Notes under the pieces: generated by a model | Databases searched by the model: none | Told to the model about the DNA's origin: nothing | What the model saw: the letters and a program-made list of their open reading frames with translations, nothing else | Shown: one piece after another, positions 47,300 to 56,571 of the stretch | Layout: every line of letters begins with the position of its first letter | How positions within the stretch are numbered: the first letter of the stretch is position 1 | Origin: a virus | IMG/VR virus record: IMGVR_UViG_3300020154_000003 | Location: 248,001-312,000 of that record | Length of the DNA stretch: 64,000 nt | Reading direction: 5' to 3' (one strand) | Program-made: the position numbers and the translations under genes

Positions 47300-50200
47300 T
47301 TAAACTATATATGTCGAATTATCTACAAAAGTGCCCACCTGTAATGTAACACTTGCCGTAGGATTTTTACCATATACTGTACCAACCAATACTATATTAC
47401 CACTACCATATATTGATTCTTCAATCCCTGATGGTATGATTCGTGTACCACCTTGAATACTTATTAATCCTGCATTACAATGTAGACGTAGACCACCATG
47501 ATCACCTGCGTTTATGTTCTCGATTCTATCACAGTTAATATGCACCTTGCTACCTGCCCAACGAGTAATGATATACATTGATGGTGATTGACCCATTGTT
47601 GTTACTTCTTGTGCCTGAATAGTTAATTTACCTTGATAGTTATCAAACCAAACGGCAGGTGCAACGTTAGGGGTTGAAGTGGTACTAGTATTTATAATAC
47701 GGTTAGCTTTTATTTGCATGTTATCATCTGTCGATCCAATTGTATTAATGGAAATTGGTGTTGAAGAACCACTAATAATATTCGCGTTGACAGTTAATTT
47801 TAAAGCCCCATCCGAAGCAACACCTGACTGTCCTATATGTCTAATTGTATTCGTAGTGATATTAACAGTACCAGAAGAATTTGATGTGGTGCTAATCTCA
47901 TTAGCCACGATGTTTACTACTGCTCCAGCGTTAGTTATCGCAATTGAGCCATTGATTTTTCTAACTTTAATATTGATGAATGCTGCCGCACTAACACTAA
48001 GATTTCTAAATTCACCATCACCAAGTATTGAAAAATCAACTGCAGAAGAAACATTAAAATCAGTCAATTTTGCACCAATTAAATTAAAATCAATATAATT
48101 ATAGAAGGTTGAAAGAGTTTCACTGTAACTTCCCGGTAAAACATAAATAACACATCTGTTAGTTGAAGTTGCAACTCCTGCAGTATTCATTGCACTCAAA
48201 GCCGCAGCAACAGTTAAATATGGTTTACTTGATTTTCCAACCTCACCAGTACTATCGTTACCGTTCTTAGCAACATATACAATATTACTGTATGTAGCCA
48301 CAAGTGATGATTGTGCTACCTTACGAACTATTTTATTTGCGGAATTCCAACTAAGCAAATCATCATTACCACCACTACTTGGTGTTGTGAAGACTGCTAA
48401 TGATGGAACTGCAACAGTGTCCACATATGTTGTGCCTGTTAACTTAATTAACTGTCCACCAATGATTGCTGATCTAACGTTGCCTGAAGCAATATTATGA
48501 TTTTGTCCACCAAGGATTGCTGAATTATTAGCTAATGCTCCGTGACCTATAGTTTGGGCTGCTGTATTCTGTGAAAAGTTGAATGCGGTATTACCCAATG
48601 CGTAAACAGAACGTAATCCTGATGTTATTGGATTGATACCTAATCCGGTATTCATTCCTAAACCTTGTCCTCCAGCGAATGCGCTAGTACCGTGAGCAAA
48701 AGTTGAAAACCCAATTGCAAATCCGTTAGTACTATATGCTCTAGCACCAGTACCAAATCCAAAAGAAGTACTACCAGTTGCACTAGTGCCACCATTACCA
48801 CCTGCAATTGAAAAATTGTCCGCTAATACAGCATTCATTGCAAATGAATTCGTTTTAGCGTAACCAGTTCCTTGGCCAAAGCCAAAAGAATAATTTCCAA
48901 CCCTGATATTATTACCAAAAGAAACAGATGAAGTTCCAGAAGCAACACCACCAGAATTACCAACTACAAGTGACGATGTGCCCGCAGTACCAGTTCTACT
49001 TCCAATTGTTACCGAAACTGTTGACGGATCAAATACAAGATTGCTACTACCACCGAAACCAGTATTTGTTCTATATTGTATTGCGTTCAATGGTAATGCT
49101 GCCAATGCTCTCAGGCCAATTCTTTCAACAGCACCTGTTGATGTATTTCTTACTAGAATTTGATCAGTACTACCTGAGGCGGGTACAGCAGAAAGATTTA
49201 ATGTTGGTGTGGTAAGTACGTTTGAAACATAGGTTAATCCAGCACCACCGCCTAAAGCACCTGCATTATTTATTTGCACTTGACCATTTGAACCTGCAGG
49301 ACTGAAATTTAATTTAATAACACGATTCAATCCCACAGATGATGTGATTGTTTGAATATTACTTCCACCACTAACCATCAACACACCACTATCAGGCATC
49401 GATAAAACGCCACCACTATTTCCGTTAATGCTGAAAGAAATACCTCCACCACCTGTTGAAGATATTGTTTTACTATCAATTCCAATGACGTGACCAGCAC
49501 CATCCAATTGGATACTTTGTATTACTGTTTGTCCCGTATTATTAACATCACCCTGAGTTGAAGTGTCTGGGTGTGTCCATGCAGCACTTGAAAGAGATGA
49601 TACGTGTCCAGCATCGTCTAGTTGTACGTTTTGAATAAACGTGAAGCCTGTATTGTTAACGCTTGCTTGTGAAGACGTATCAGGGTGTGTCCATGCCGAT
49701 GTTGTAGCACCAGTTACGTGGCCAAAACCGTCAAACTTCAATTGTTGAACATAAGTTCTTCCTGTACCATTTACATTGGCTTGTGAAGATGTGTCTGCGT
49801 GAGAAAATGTGAAAGAGACTCTATTAGGAGGGATATTACCTGAAAAGACACCACCACCAGTCAAACCAACCCCGGCTGTCGCGGTAATACCACTAATAAT
49901 CTGTGGCTTATTCGTTAATTCAGTATAATCACTAACATTACTTGCGGTACTACCAGTACTTATCTGAAGTAATAAAAACTCACCAGTTGATTTATTGTAA
50001 TTGTAACGGGCAAATACGTTCGTTCCAACGTTAGGATCACCAGATGCATCTAAAACAAGTACATTCGTATTGTCGAGAATCGGTATGGTAATACCGGATG
50101 TTCCTGATGTTGGGGTTGAGCCAGTTAATGCATTACGTGAAGCTATGTTTGGCACCCTAACATCGCGTAGATCACCGATTAATGACCATTCTGAGGGTAC

Positions 50201-50341
50201 AAAAGTATCTGATGTCTCTGATTTGGCTTTATATACAAAGCCGTTATATTCGACATATTCCTTTGCCTCATATACTCTATTTTCGTGTTCCAGTAAAGCA
50301 TCTCTACCCGGAATCAACCTTAATGCACTTTTTTCTGCCAT
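47300..50341 (-). CDS. tail fibre protein
   Basis: 1013 residues. The N-terminal part (about 1-60) contains a short W/Y motif block (VYEAKEYVEYNGFVYKAKSE) resembling the tail-attachment or carbohydrate-binding beta-hairpin of fibres. Three tandem repeats follow (about 190-290), each with an SAWTHPDTSSQ-type tail and a GHV strand. Then come YadA-like head repeats with GxxAxA/GNxS periods (about 450-590, for example TSFGFGTGARAYSTNGFAIG) and a C-terminal right-handed beta-helix (about 700-1013) starting GNDSTGEVGKSSKPYLTVAA. No chaperone domain is visible. A late-type word lies 21 bases upstream. Likely the host-recognising fibre. Confidence 0.85.
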   Translation of the reverse strand: MAEKSALRLIPGRDALLEHENRVYEAKEYVEYNGFVYKAKSETSDTFVPSEWSLIGDLRDVRVPNIASRNALTGSTPTSGTSGITIPILDNTNVLVLDASGDPNVGTNVFARYNYNKSTGEFLLLQISTGSTASNVSDYTELTNKPQIISGITATAGVGLTGGGVFSGNIPPNRVSFTFSHADTSSQANVNGTGRTYVQQLKFDGFGHVTGATTSAWTHPDTSSQASVNNTGFTFIQNVQLDDAGHVSSLSSAAWTHPDTSTQGDVNNTGQTVIQSIQLDGAGHVIGIDSKTISSTGGGGISFSINGNSGGVLSMPDSGVLMVSGGSNIQTITSSVGLNRVIKLNFSPAGSNGQVQINNAGALGGGAGLTYVSNVLTTPTLNLSAVPASGSTDQILVRNTSTGAVERIGLRALAALPLNAIQYRTNTGFGGSSNLVFDPSTVSVTIGSRTGTAGTSSLVVGNSGGVASGTSSVSFGNNIRVGNYSFGFGQGTGYAKTNSFAMNAVLADNFSIAGGNGGTSATGSTSFGFGTGARAYSTNGFAIGFSTFAHGTSAFAGGQGLGMNTGLGINPITSGLRSVYALGNTAFNFSQNTAAQTIGHGALANNSAILGGQNHNIASGNVRSAIIGGQLIKLTGTTYVDTVAVPSLAVFTTPSSGGNDDLLSWNSANKIVRKVAQSSLVATYSNIVYVAKNGNDSTGEVGKSSKPYLTVAAALSAMNTAGVATSTNRCVIYVLPGSYSETLSTFYNYIDFNLIGAKLTDFNVSSAVDFSILGDGEFRNLSVSAAAFINIKVRKINGSIAITNAGAVVNIVANEISTTSNSSGTVNITTNTIRHIGQSGVASDGALKLTVNANIISGSSTPISINTIGSTDDNMQIKANRIINTSTTSTPNVAPAVWFDNYQGKLTIQAQEVTTMGQSPSMYIITRWAGSKVHINCDRIENINAGDHGGLRLHCNAGLISIQGGTRIIPSGIEESIYGSGNIVLVGTVYGKNPTASVTLQVGTFVDNSTYIV

Positions 50342-50362
50342 AAAAATCTCGTTTCTTTCACT

Positions 50363-50370
50363 ATAAATAC
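50363..50370 (-). promoter_or_regulatory. late-type word GTATTTAT
   Basis: Leftward sense ACGGTATTTATAGTG, 21 bases before the fibre ATG at 50341. Confidence 0.55.
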
Positions 50371-50408
50371 CGTGAAAGACTTCATTTTTTTAGACAAAAA
50401 GAAATTAA

Positions 50409-51533
50409 TTACCCTTGCAGACTTTCAATTATGTTTTTTGCTTCATTATAAGTAACCATTGCGTATCTTTTGTTGCCAGATACCTTGAATGCACCCAAAT
50501 GGCCTAGTTCGTTATAAAAATCTTGAATGATTCTGGATGAGTATTGAGCACCTTTGCTTTTAGTAATTAAAATTAATTTGGTCACACTAATAACGACATC
50601 ATCTGGCTGTATCTCACCATTTTTGTAGACAAGCTTCAGAAGGTATTCATATTTCTCTCTTTTCTTCAAGATGGGATCAAGTTTCGATTCAACTTCATAA
50701 AAAGACTTATGCTCATATAATTCTCTGAAAAAGATACCTGCAATAATCAACAACTCCGATCCTATTGAAATAATTAAAAATAATAGTATCGATTCAAAAT
50801 CAGCCTCTTTATTTGATTCTATTTCCTCTTTCTCGCTATTCTTCAAACCATCCAGCCTAGTAGCTAAATTTTTTTCTATCAAAGTTAGGTTATTTTGTTT
50901 TTCTTGGATGGACTTTTCATTAGCGTCAATAAGGGCATTATAATCGTTTCTAACGCTACGGTAATTGAGAGGTGTATTATCACGTTTCTCTCTTAAAACT
51001 TTGTTAGAGGCTCTCAAATCCTCAATTTCAAGCTGAATAGGCTCCTTAGACTTGATAGCTATCATAGTGAGGCTATCAGCTACTGATTTTGTGCTTTGTA
51101 TGACGATTTCATTTTTCGAACCACTAACCTTGGAGAAATTTATTCCACCATTGACAGAAAAATAAAAACTTGCACCGAAAATTAGAACACTGAACGTAAA
51201 TAAACTGATTACCGAAGTTGTAAAGAGATTGAAGGAACTCTGTATGAACTCTGCAGAGAATATTTTAAATACATTTCGTTTAACATATTCAACACCAACT
51301 AGAATGGCGATAGTTAGAAATATACCTAACAATTGAAATATGAATGAATCCGCTAAATGTTGTGAAATTGTTTCCTGTAATGCTGGATTCAATAAAAAAA
51401 ATGCAAAAAATATCGCACCTGCGTTTCCTAAAAAAGATAGCGTAAATAAACCCTTATCTAAACCTTTAAAATTGATTTCAAAACTTTTATCCCTGATTTT
51501 CGTTTTGAGTTGCTTATATTTTTGTATGTCCAT
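50409..51533 (-). CDS. multi-pass membrane protein with periplasmic coiled coil
   Basis: 374 residues. Four hydrophobic segments: about 27-48, 63-83, 106-128 and 251-272, with a long coiled coil (about 160-245) between the third and fourth and a cytoplasmic C-terminal winged-helix-like part (about 285-370, ending with a wing-like GNKRYAMVTY). Could sense or transmit a signal across the membrane or block superinfection. No family recognised. Three bases from the gene upstream. Confidence 0.65.
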   Translation of the reverse strand: MDIQKYKQLKTKIRDKSFEINFKGLDKGLFTLSFLGNAGAIFFAFFLLNPALQETISQHLADSFIFQLLGIFLTIAILVGVEYVKRNVFKIFSAEFIQSSFNLFTTSVISLFTFSVLIFGASFYFSVNGGINFSKVSGSKNEIVIQSTKSVADSLTMIAIKSKEPIQLEIEDLRASNKVLREKRDNTPLNYRSVRNDYNALIDANEKSIQEKQNNLTLIEKNLATRLDGLKNSEKEEIESNKEADFESILLFLIISIGSELLIIAGIFFRELYEHKSFYEVESKLDPILKKREKYEYLLKLVYKNGEIQPDDVVISVTKLILITKSKGAQYSSRIIQDFYNELGHLGAFKVSGNKRYAMVTYNEAKNIIESLQG

Positions 51534-51536
51534 ATA

Positions 51537-51923
51537 TTAATCTCCGGGTTCTAAGGTATCATTCGAAATTCTTTTAAGATTTTGATCCCTTTCTTTCAGT
51601 TTTTCCATAACCAACTTATTATTGTCACGAAGCTTTTCCAAATACGGGATCAATCGATCAGCGTCTTCCGGGTTCATCAAAAAAGTATCCCAATCACCGT
51701 ATCTTGACCTATAACCAAAAATGTACTTAATGGCCACCCAAATTCTTTTAAAGAATCCATTATACTCCGTCAAATGGATCGATACATCCATACAGTCTTC
51801 ATAAATCGCACCCTCAATACCAGTAATATCCTCGCGCTCTTCTGAGCAATAAGTAAATACAATTTGATGTTCAACTGACGAACATTCACATATTAAAACT
51901 TCGGTTTTATTCATTTCGGTCAT
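51537..51923 (-). CDS. conserved phage protein, unknown function
   Basis: 128 residues. The block SIHLTEYNGFFKRIWVAIKY (about 49-68) continuing as IFGYRSRYGDWDTFLM is strongly reminiscent of a short protein found in many unrelated phages, with a cysteine-containing N-terminus (LICECSSVEH). It probably binds a partner at the membrane (hydrophobic GFFKRIWVAIKYIFGY) but the function is not established. Confidence 0.7.
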   Translation of the reverse strand: MTEMNKTEVLICECSSVEHQIVFTYCSEEREDITGIEGAIYEDCMDVSIHLTEYNGFFKRIWVAIKYIFGYRSRYGDWDTFLMNPEDADRLIPYLEKLRDNNKLVMEKLKERDQNLKRISNDTLEPGD

Positions 51924-52055
51924 TTTTTCAGATAGAGTACATTAAACAATGCAAATTTGTCACAAATTACAACAAATATATGCTAAAATTCGAATTGGTA
52001 CAACATTTATAGATATTTCTTCAGAAATAACATTTATAATAAATACATAAAAATT

Positions 52056-52463
52056 ATGAACTTAATTAAACACAAAACACCCCTATTTGACCTGCTTTTG
52101 AGCGATATTTTTAATGAAAATGAAACTGTCGCCAAATCATTTGAAACAGTTTATACGCCACTCGGTGACGTACTGGAAACTGACGAGCAATATCTCATAG
52201 AATTGATGCTTCCGGGCTTTACTAAAAGCGATGTGAAAATCGACCTTCAAGATAATGTGCTTACAGTAAGTGGTGAGAGAAAAAAAGGTGAAGTGAAATA
52301 TAATAGACAGGAAAGCTATTATGGTAAAATCAAAAAACTATACACCTTACCAAATCATATTAGTGTTGACGACATTAAAGCTAAATTCGAGAACGGTGTT
52401 TTAAAACTCACTATTCCGAAAGACGTTAAAAAGCTGCAAGCAAATTCAATTGAGATCGAATAA
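52056..52463 (+). CDS. Hsp20 small heat-shock protein
   Basis: 135 residues: the alpha-crystallin domain (about 39-128) with PGFTKSDVKIDLQDNVLTVSGERK (split; about 68-92), a Y-x-x-x-I-K-x-Y patch and the G-V-L-x-L-x-I-P-K (about 115-124) consensus, ending in the C-terminal I-x-I (IEIE). It holds unfolded proteins in solution and is encoded by many T4-like phages, possibly to help virion assembly. A single rightward gene with its own terminator. Upstream carries two CATTTATA boxes (about 52010 and 52031) close to the late word. Confidence 0.92.
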   Translation: MNLIKHKTPLFDLLLSDIFNENETVAKSFETVYTPLGDVLETDEQYLIELMLPGFTKSDVKIDLQDNVLTVSGERKKGEVKYNRQESYYGKIKKLYTLPNHISVDDIKAKFENGVLKLTIPKDVKKLQANSIEIE

Positions 52464-52498
52464 AGTAGGAGGGGGAACACCCCTCTTTACTGTTTTTT
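52462..52498 (+). terminator. intrinsic terminator after hsp20
   Basis: AGTAGGAGGGG and CCCCTCTTTACT pair with small mismatches around GAACA, followed by GTTTTTTAA. It overlaps the end of the convergent sigma-factor gene. Confidence 0.8.
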
Positions 52499-53059
52499 AA
52501 GTTTCTTATGAAGCTTGCTTTTGGTGTAGTTGATTTTATTTGAGACCGTAGAACTGGTCAAAGAGTATACTTGTCCAATTTCATTATGTGAGTAACCCTC
52601 AACATACTTCATCTTAATCATACGTTCAGATTCATGGTCAAGATCGGAGGTTATATAATTAAGTGTGTTATCTGTTGCAAATTTCTCTTCAAAATTATCC
52701 TGACAGGGTATTTCAATGAAATGATTTTTATCAATATCCTCAATCTGATTGTAAACGAAATGTTCTGTTCTATTAGAGAGTTTATTTTTAAAATTTATTG
52801 TAGTATTCTCAGCAATAGTTAAAACCCATGTTTTGAAATTTGACTTATCGGAATCGTATTCTTTCAAATTAGATAGCATCTTCACCACAGTATCCGATGT
52901 CAAATCTTCTGAATCTTCGTTTGTTAATTTGAATTTTTTCTTGATATGTTTTTTTATTTCCTCCGTATAGTAGGAATACAACTCATTATTCGCTTTGGAA
53001 TTATTATCGTTTAGTATAGAATTTAAAAGTTCTACATCTCTATCTTGTCTTGAAATCAT
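52487..53059 (-). CDS. RNA polymerase sigma factor, ECF-like
   Basis: 190 residues. Region 2 at about 20-90 includes YYTEEIKKHIKKKFKLTNEDSEDLTSDT and NFKTWVLTIAENT (the conserved F/W-x-x-W-x-x-x-I-A-x-N-x). Region 4 is about 138-190 with the helix-turn-helix GYSHNEIGQVYSLTSSTVSN. Region 3 is absent, as in ECF factors. It would direct host RNA polymerase to a set of phage promoters. The nearby late-type word GTATTTAT, which lacks a -35 box, is a candidate target. Convergent with hsp20. Confidence 0.8.
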   Translation of the reverse strand: MISRQDRDVELLNSILNDNNSKANNELYSYYTEEIKKHIKKKFKLTNEDSEDLTSDTVVKMLSNLKEYDSDKSNFKTWVLTIAENTTINFKNKLSNRTEHFVYNQIEDIDKNHFIEIPCQDNFEEKFATDNTLNYITSDLDHESERMIKMKYVEGYSHNEIGQVYSLTSSTVSNKINYTKSKLHKKLKKQ

Positions 53060-53082
53060 TAATCATAAACACTAACTTAAAA

Positions 53083-54117
53083 TTATCTGACGCATAAAAA
53101 ATCATCGTCCACCAAATGTCTCGCTTTTTTAATTTCTGCGATGACAGCACTCACTCCATTGTTTCTTTTTAATTCGTCTAAATCATACATAACTGGTTTA
53201 CCCTTTTTATCAAGTATTACTTTACCAGTTTTGTCAACCGCTTTCACATCTAGTTTAACTATCTTAACTTTATGCTCACAATCATAATAAATTGCTTGCA
53301 GTTGGGTATATAGTTTCATTGCGTTCTTCCACGCATCGGGGTCTAAGATAACAATAATATCTGGCTTTTTCTCTTTTATCTTGAAAAAAAGTTTCTCACC
53401 CAAAACCTTACCAAGCATCGTTATTGTATTAACTGGGAAACTCAAATAATCAAATGGCCCTTCGACCAAATATACGGTTGAGTCCCAATCAATATAACCT
53501 TCATTAAAGATGATTGAGTCCTTGCTAGACTTTAAATTATCATAGGGAGGCTTCATCCATTTAAGATATGCTCTCCCCACGAAATAATTTATCCTTCCAT
53601 TCGCATCAAATGAAGGTATTATAATTCTCTTTTTATACCTGCCCTCAACACAAAACCCAATCCTGTATTTAAGTATTGTGTCATACGTCATCTGTCTATC
53701 GTAAATAAGGTAGTTATACGCCTCGACATGATCAGGATTGGATGGATTCATATCTGCAAATGATATGAACTCAGTAGGCAATTCGACGTTTTGTATGACA
53801 ATTTTTTCCTCTACATCGATCAGGGAATCGAAATTATTCTCAACGTATTCTTTATAATCTCTTTCATCCTCGAAATTTCCTTTTTCAGAGATCAAATAAG
53901 ATAGGTCGCCAGAAAAATATGGATTATCACACTTCCAACATCTAAACTTCTTTTTACGAAGATTTATTTCAAGATTAAATTTTCCATCGGGTTCAGATAA
54001 GCTTTCACTCTCCTGACACCTATGGCAATTTACTTGAATTTGTTCGTTACCTTCATTCCGAACATCATCGTAAATTCGTTTGATTATTGTGGTTAATTCA
54101 TCCCACTCGTGTTTCAT
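53083..54117 (-). CDS. primase-like protein (zinc ribbon + toprim)
   Basis: 344 residues. A four-cysteine zinc ribbon at the start, C31-H-R-C34 and C60-W-K-C63, followed by a toprim domain: VYLVEGPFDY (glutamate motif; about 210-219) and DIIVILDPDAWKN (D-x-D; about 247-259). This is the DnaG/T7-primase architecture without a helicase. It would make RNA primers for DNA replication. No other replication gene is in the window. CGTACTTT about 40 bases upstream recalls the early -10 but lacks a matching -35. Confidence 0.85.
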   Translation of the reverse strand: MKHEWDELTTIIKRIYDDVRNEGNEQIQVNCHRCQESESLSEPDGKFNLEINLRKKKFRCWKCDNPYFSGDLSYLISEKGNFEDERDYKEYVENNFDSLIDVEEKIVIQNVELPTEFISFADMNPSNPDHVEAYNYLIYDRQMTYDTILKYRIGFCVEGRYKKRIIIPSFDANGRINYFVGRAYLKWMKPPYDNLKSSKDSIIFNEGYIDWDSTVYLVEGPFDYLSFPVNTITMLGKVLGEKLFFKIKEKKPDIIVILDPDAWKNAMKLYTQLQAIYYDCEHKVKIVKLDVKAVDKTGKVILDKKGKPVMYDLDELKRNNGVSAVIAEIKKARHLVDDDFLCVR

Positions 54118-54132
54118 ATATTTTAAAAAGCA

Positions 54133-54158
54133 AATGCTTTGACGTTAATCAAAGCATT
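54133..54158 (-). terminator. intrinsic terminator upstream of primase
   Basis: AATGCTTTGA, loop CGTTAA, TCAAAGCATT: a perfect 10-bp stem with A/T flanks (AAAAAG on the + strand before it). It ends the unit that includes 54197-54697. Confidence 0.8.
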
Positions 54159-54196
54159 AAAAGTACGTAAAATTCAAACAATAAACAAACTAAAAT

Positions 54197-54697
54197 TTAG
54201 CCCCAATGTTTGTACTGTACATAATCATGTAGATACGGAAATGTTTGTAAAAACATATCCAAAACTCCATTACGGAATTGCGGATTTGAGAAGGCTACCT
54301 GTTTAAAAGGTGTATTATACTTATTTCTACCAGTATAAACGTTCTCAAAGTGCTTGTACAATTCGATAACCTTTTCCTTTTCTGATTCACCAGAATCGAA
54401 CCTAGGCATATTCACCCCTCCATTGCTTCTAAGTGCGTTATTTTCTTGGGTCAAAAGAAGAATTTTATTCTCCATTTCTTCAACCTGCTGATTCAATGCA
54501 TTTAGTTGTTGTTCTAACCATCTCGAAGCCTTGTCTTCATCTGCAACAGGAGAAATCATCTCTTCAGTTGCCACTTCTTGTTGATTTTCATCCGGTTCTT
54601 CCAAACCAGTACCTTTAAGAAGGTCATTAACCTTCTTTTTCGCTTCCTTTATTTTTTCTTCGTCAACGGTGCTCACCGCAGATTTTTTTTTAGCCAT
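54197..54697 (-). CDS. coiled-coil hypothetical protein
   Basis: 166 residues: basic, helical start (MAKKKSAVSTVDEEKIKEAKKK), a strong coiled coil (about 60-95, SRWLEQQLNALNQQVEEMEN), then a globular C-terminus ending YLHDYVQYKHWG. Located between the phosphoesterase and primase genes. The shape suggests a virion linker or recruiting factor. No family recognised. Confidence 0.65.
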   Translation of the reverse strand: MAKKKSAVSTVDEEKIKEAKKKVNDLLKGTGLEEPDENQQEVATEEMISPVADEDKASRWLEQQLNALNQQVEEMENKILLLTQENNALRSNGGVNMPRFDSGESEKEKVIELYKHFENVYTGRNKYNTPFKQVAFSNPQFRNGVLDMFLQTFPYLHDYVQYKHWG

Positions 54698-54709
54698 TGT
54701 AATTATAAT

Positions 54710-56155
54710 TTAAATAATATTATGTGAGAACTCAGCAACCAATCCGTTATCTTTCGCATATAGGAATGCTATTGCTGATTTCATACTCATATATCCTTTT
54801 CTGTTATGCCAATCATCAGTTCCACTCAGCGATGGCAATATTCTTACCGTAAAACCTTGAAATTCTTGTACATCCAAATATTTGGTTGTTTTTCGAGAGT
54901 GGAAGTGACCCAAATGCATTTGTCTACATTTTGTTTTAGCCCACAGATCAGGTTTTTCAGTTGCCATGATCAATCCCAATTCTTGATGCTTCTCTTCATT
55001 ACCGTGAGTAAATCCGATCAGGTTAATACCGTAAACATGGTACTTTCTTTGTGTTGCATCATTATTGATTGTGACATTCGTAGACTTATGATAATAAGCT
55101 TGCAATACACATCCCAAATAGTACACTGTTTGATAATCATGGTTACCACTAACCATCATTACTTTTACAGGCGCAATTGCAGATAATTTATTGATGTTTT
55201 CAATCAACAAATCCTTTGCTTTCTGAAACATTTGTTGCCATCTTGAGTCAACTCTTTGATCAGTACCTGCAGTAGTCTTATTCAACATGTTATCGATGTT
55301 GAATAAATCATTACCTACTGGAAGTAGTATTTCTTCGATTTCATCTTTATAATGTGCAACGTGTGAAAGGAGTTTTTCAACAGATTCGTTGTATCGCTGA
55401 ATAGCAATTTTTGTGTCGTAGTTTTCACCGCTTTCATCTTCCCAAGCCAATTTACCAATATGAAGATCAGGGAGTGAAAGTTCCAACATATACTTCTTTC
55501 CTTGTGCAGAATGAGGTTTAGTCAGATATGAAAGGTCGGGAGCATTATCACGAATGTTAACCAAGAAATTTTCCCACACTCGTTGTTCTTCTTGGGTGCG
55601 AATTCTTGATAAGAATAATTTAACTTGGAAGTTCTGGAAAGTTGCGGGGTCAGTAGTTGTTTGAACTGGTTTACCGTTTTCATCGTACTCAGTCTTTTTC
55701 AACTTCATGGTAACATCCCATTTGTTGGCAATTTCTTTGTCGATTTTCCAAACATTAAGATCAATATCTGCTGCCTTAACTAATTGTTCAGCAGTCTTGA
55801 TAATCTCATTACCTCTATAATCAACTTCTATCGTATTATCGGTTTTTGTTTGATGTGTTTGTTCTTTTTCGATGATTGTTTCGCCACCAAGTAAACCGTC
55901 ATCACCACTCTCTTCAAGAATCTCTTTCTTGAGATCATCAAATTGATTTGATATAAATGAGTTGTATTTTTTTATGAATTTGTCGTATATTTCTTTTTCT
56001 TCAGGAGTTGTTGGAGTTGATCCTCTTAAAGTTCTAAGAAATCTTTCTGGTCTTTTATAGAATATACAAGCTTGGGTTAGTGTGGTGTCATTTAATGCTG
56101 CGTGATCTATGATTTTGATGCCTGCAAGTAATCTAATTATAAGCGTTTCTAACAT
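54710..56155 (-). CDS. calcineurin-like metallophosphoesterase
   Basis: 481 residues from the ATG at 56155; the frame extends to a TTG at 56224 with no extra conserved sequence. The first 220 residues are helical and charged. The C-terminal half holds the motifs: SLPDLHIGK (D-x-H), VGNDLF (GND), VSGNHDYQ (GNHD), GFTHGNE and LGHFHSRK (GHxH), all metal ligands of the Mre11/calcineurin fold. A nuclease or phosphodiesterase acting on DNA is likely. It is the second such enzyme in the window; no SMC partner is adjacent. Proteins of this size occur in other phages of Bacteroidota. Confidence 0.8.
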   Translation of the reverse strand: MLETLIIRLLAGIKIIDHAALNDTTLTQACIFYKRPERFLRTLRGSTPTTPEEKEIYDKFIKKYNSFISNQFDDLKKEILEESGDDGLLGGETIIEKEQTHQTKTDNTIEVDYRGNEIIKTAEQLVKAADIDLNVWKIDKEIANKWDVTMKLKKTEYDENGKPVQTTTDPATFQNFQVKLFLSRIRTQEEQRVWENFLVNIRDNAPDLSYLTKPHSAQGKKYMLELSLPDLHIGKLAWEDESGENYDTKIAIQRYNESVEKLLSHVAHYKDEIEEILLPVGNDLFNIDNMLNKTTAGTDQRVDSRWQQMFQKAKDLLIENINKLSAIAPVKVMMVSGNHDYQTVYYLGCVLQAYYHKSTNVTINNDATQRKYHVYGINLIGFTHGNEEKHQELGLIMATEKPDLWAKTKCRQMHLGHFHSRKTTKYLDVQEFQGFTVRILPSLSGTDDWHNRKGYMSMKSAIAFLYAKDNGLVAEFSHNII

Positions 56156-56227
56156 TCGTTTCTTTGTTGAATAAGATAATTTTCTCTCGTTCGTAAATAA
56201 AAATAGTATTTTATTACCAAACAAGCA

Positions 56228-56536
56228 TTATTTGAAATATGTATTATTTTCTTTTAAAAACTTAAATGTTTCCTCATACTTTTTACAAAGTTCAAGAAAT
56301 CCAATTTCCTCTTCCAATGAAAAAGAAAACCATTCGCCAGTTTTTTTGAACGGGCTATAATAATTCTTTAAAGTTGTTTCGAGAAGATGTGGGTTTTCGC
56401 TTTCAAAGACATGTATGATACTAATGTTCTCTGCATTGCCAGTCTGATGCTGCTTACGCCTCTTGTGAGGATTTTTGCTCACTCCTATCTTATAGCATCC
56501 ACTTTCATCGGATTGCATTAAATACACATATTTCAA
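56228..56536 (-). CDS. GIY-YIG-type endonuclease (T5orf172-like)
   Basis: 102 residues. YVYLMQS (3-9) and CYKIGVSKNPHKRRKQHQTG (split; about 14-33) match the T5orf172/GIY-YIG core: the usual G-x-x-K-I-G-x-S-x-x-P-x-x-R and the histidine/arginine, and LETTLKNYYSPF carries the catalytic glutamate (about E55). It ends GEWFSFSLEEEIGFLELC. Possible homing or restriction-like nuclease. It is between the RuvC-like gene and the phosphoesterase. Confidence 0.75.
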   Translation of the reverse strand: MKYVYLMQSDESGCYKIGVSKNPHKRRKQHQTGNAENISIIHVFESENPHLLETTLKNYYSPFKKTGEWFSFSLEEEIGFLELCKKYEETFKFLKENNTYFK

Positions 56537-56571
56537 ATTTTAGGTATGTTACAAAAGCAATAATAGTTAAA

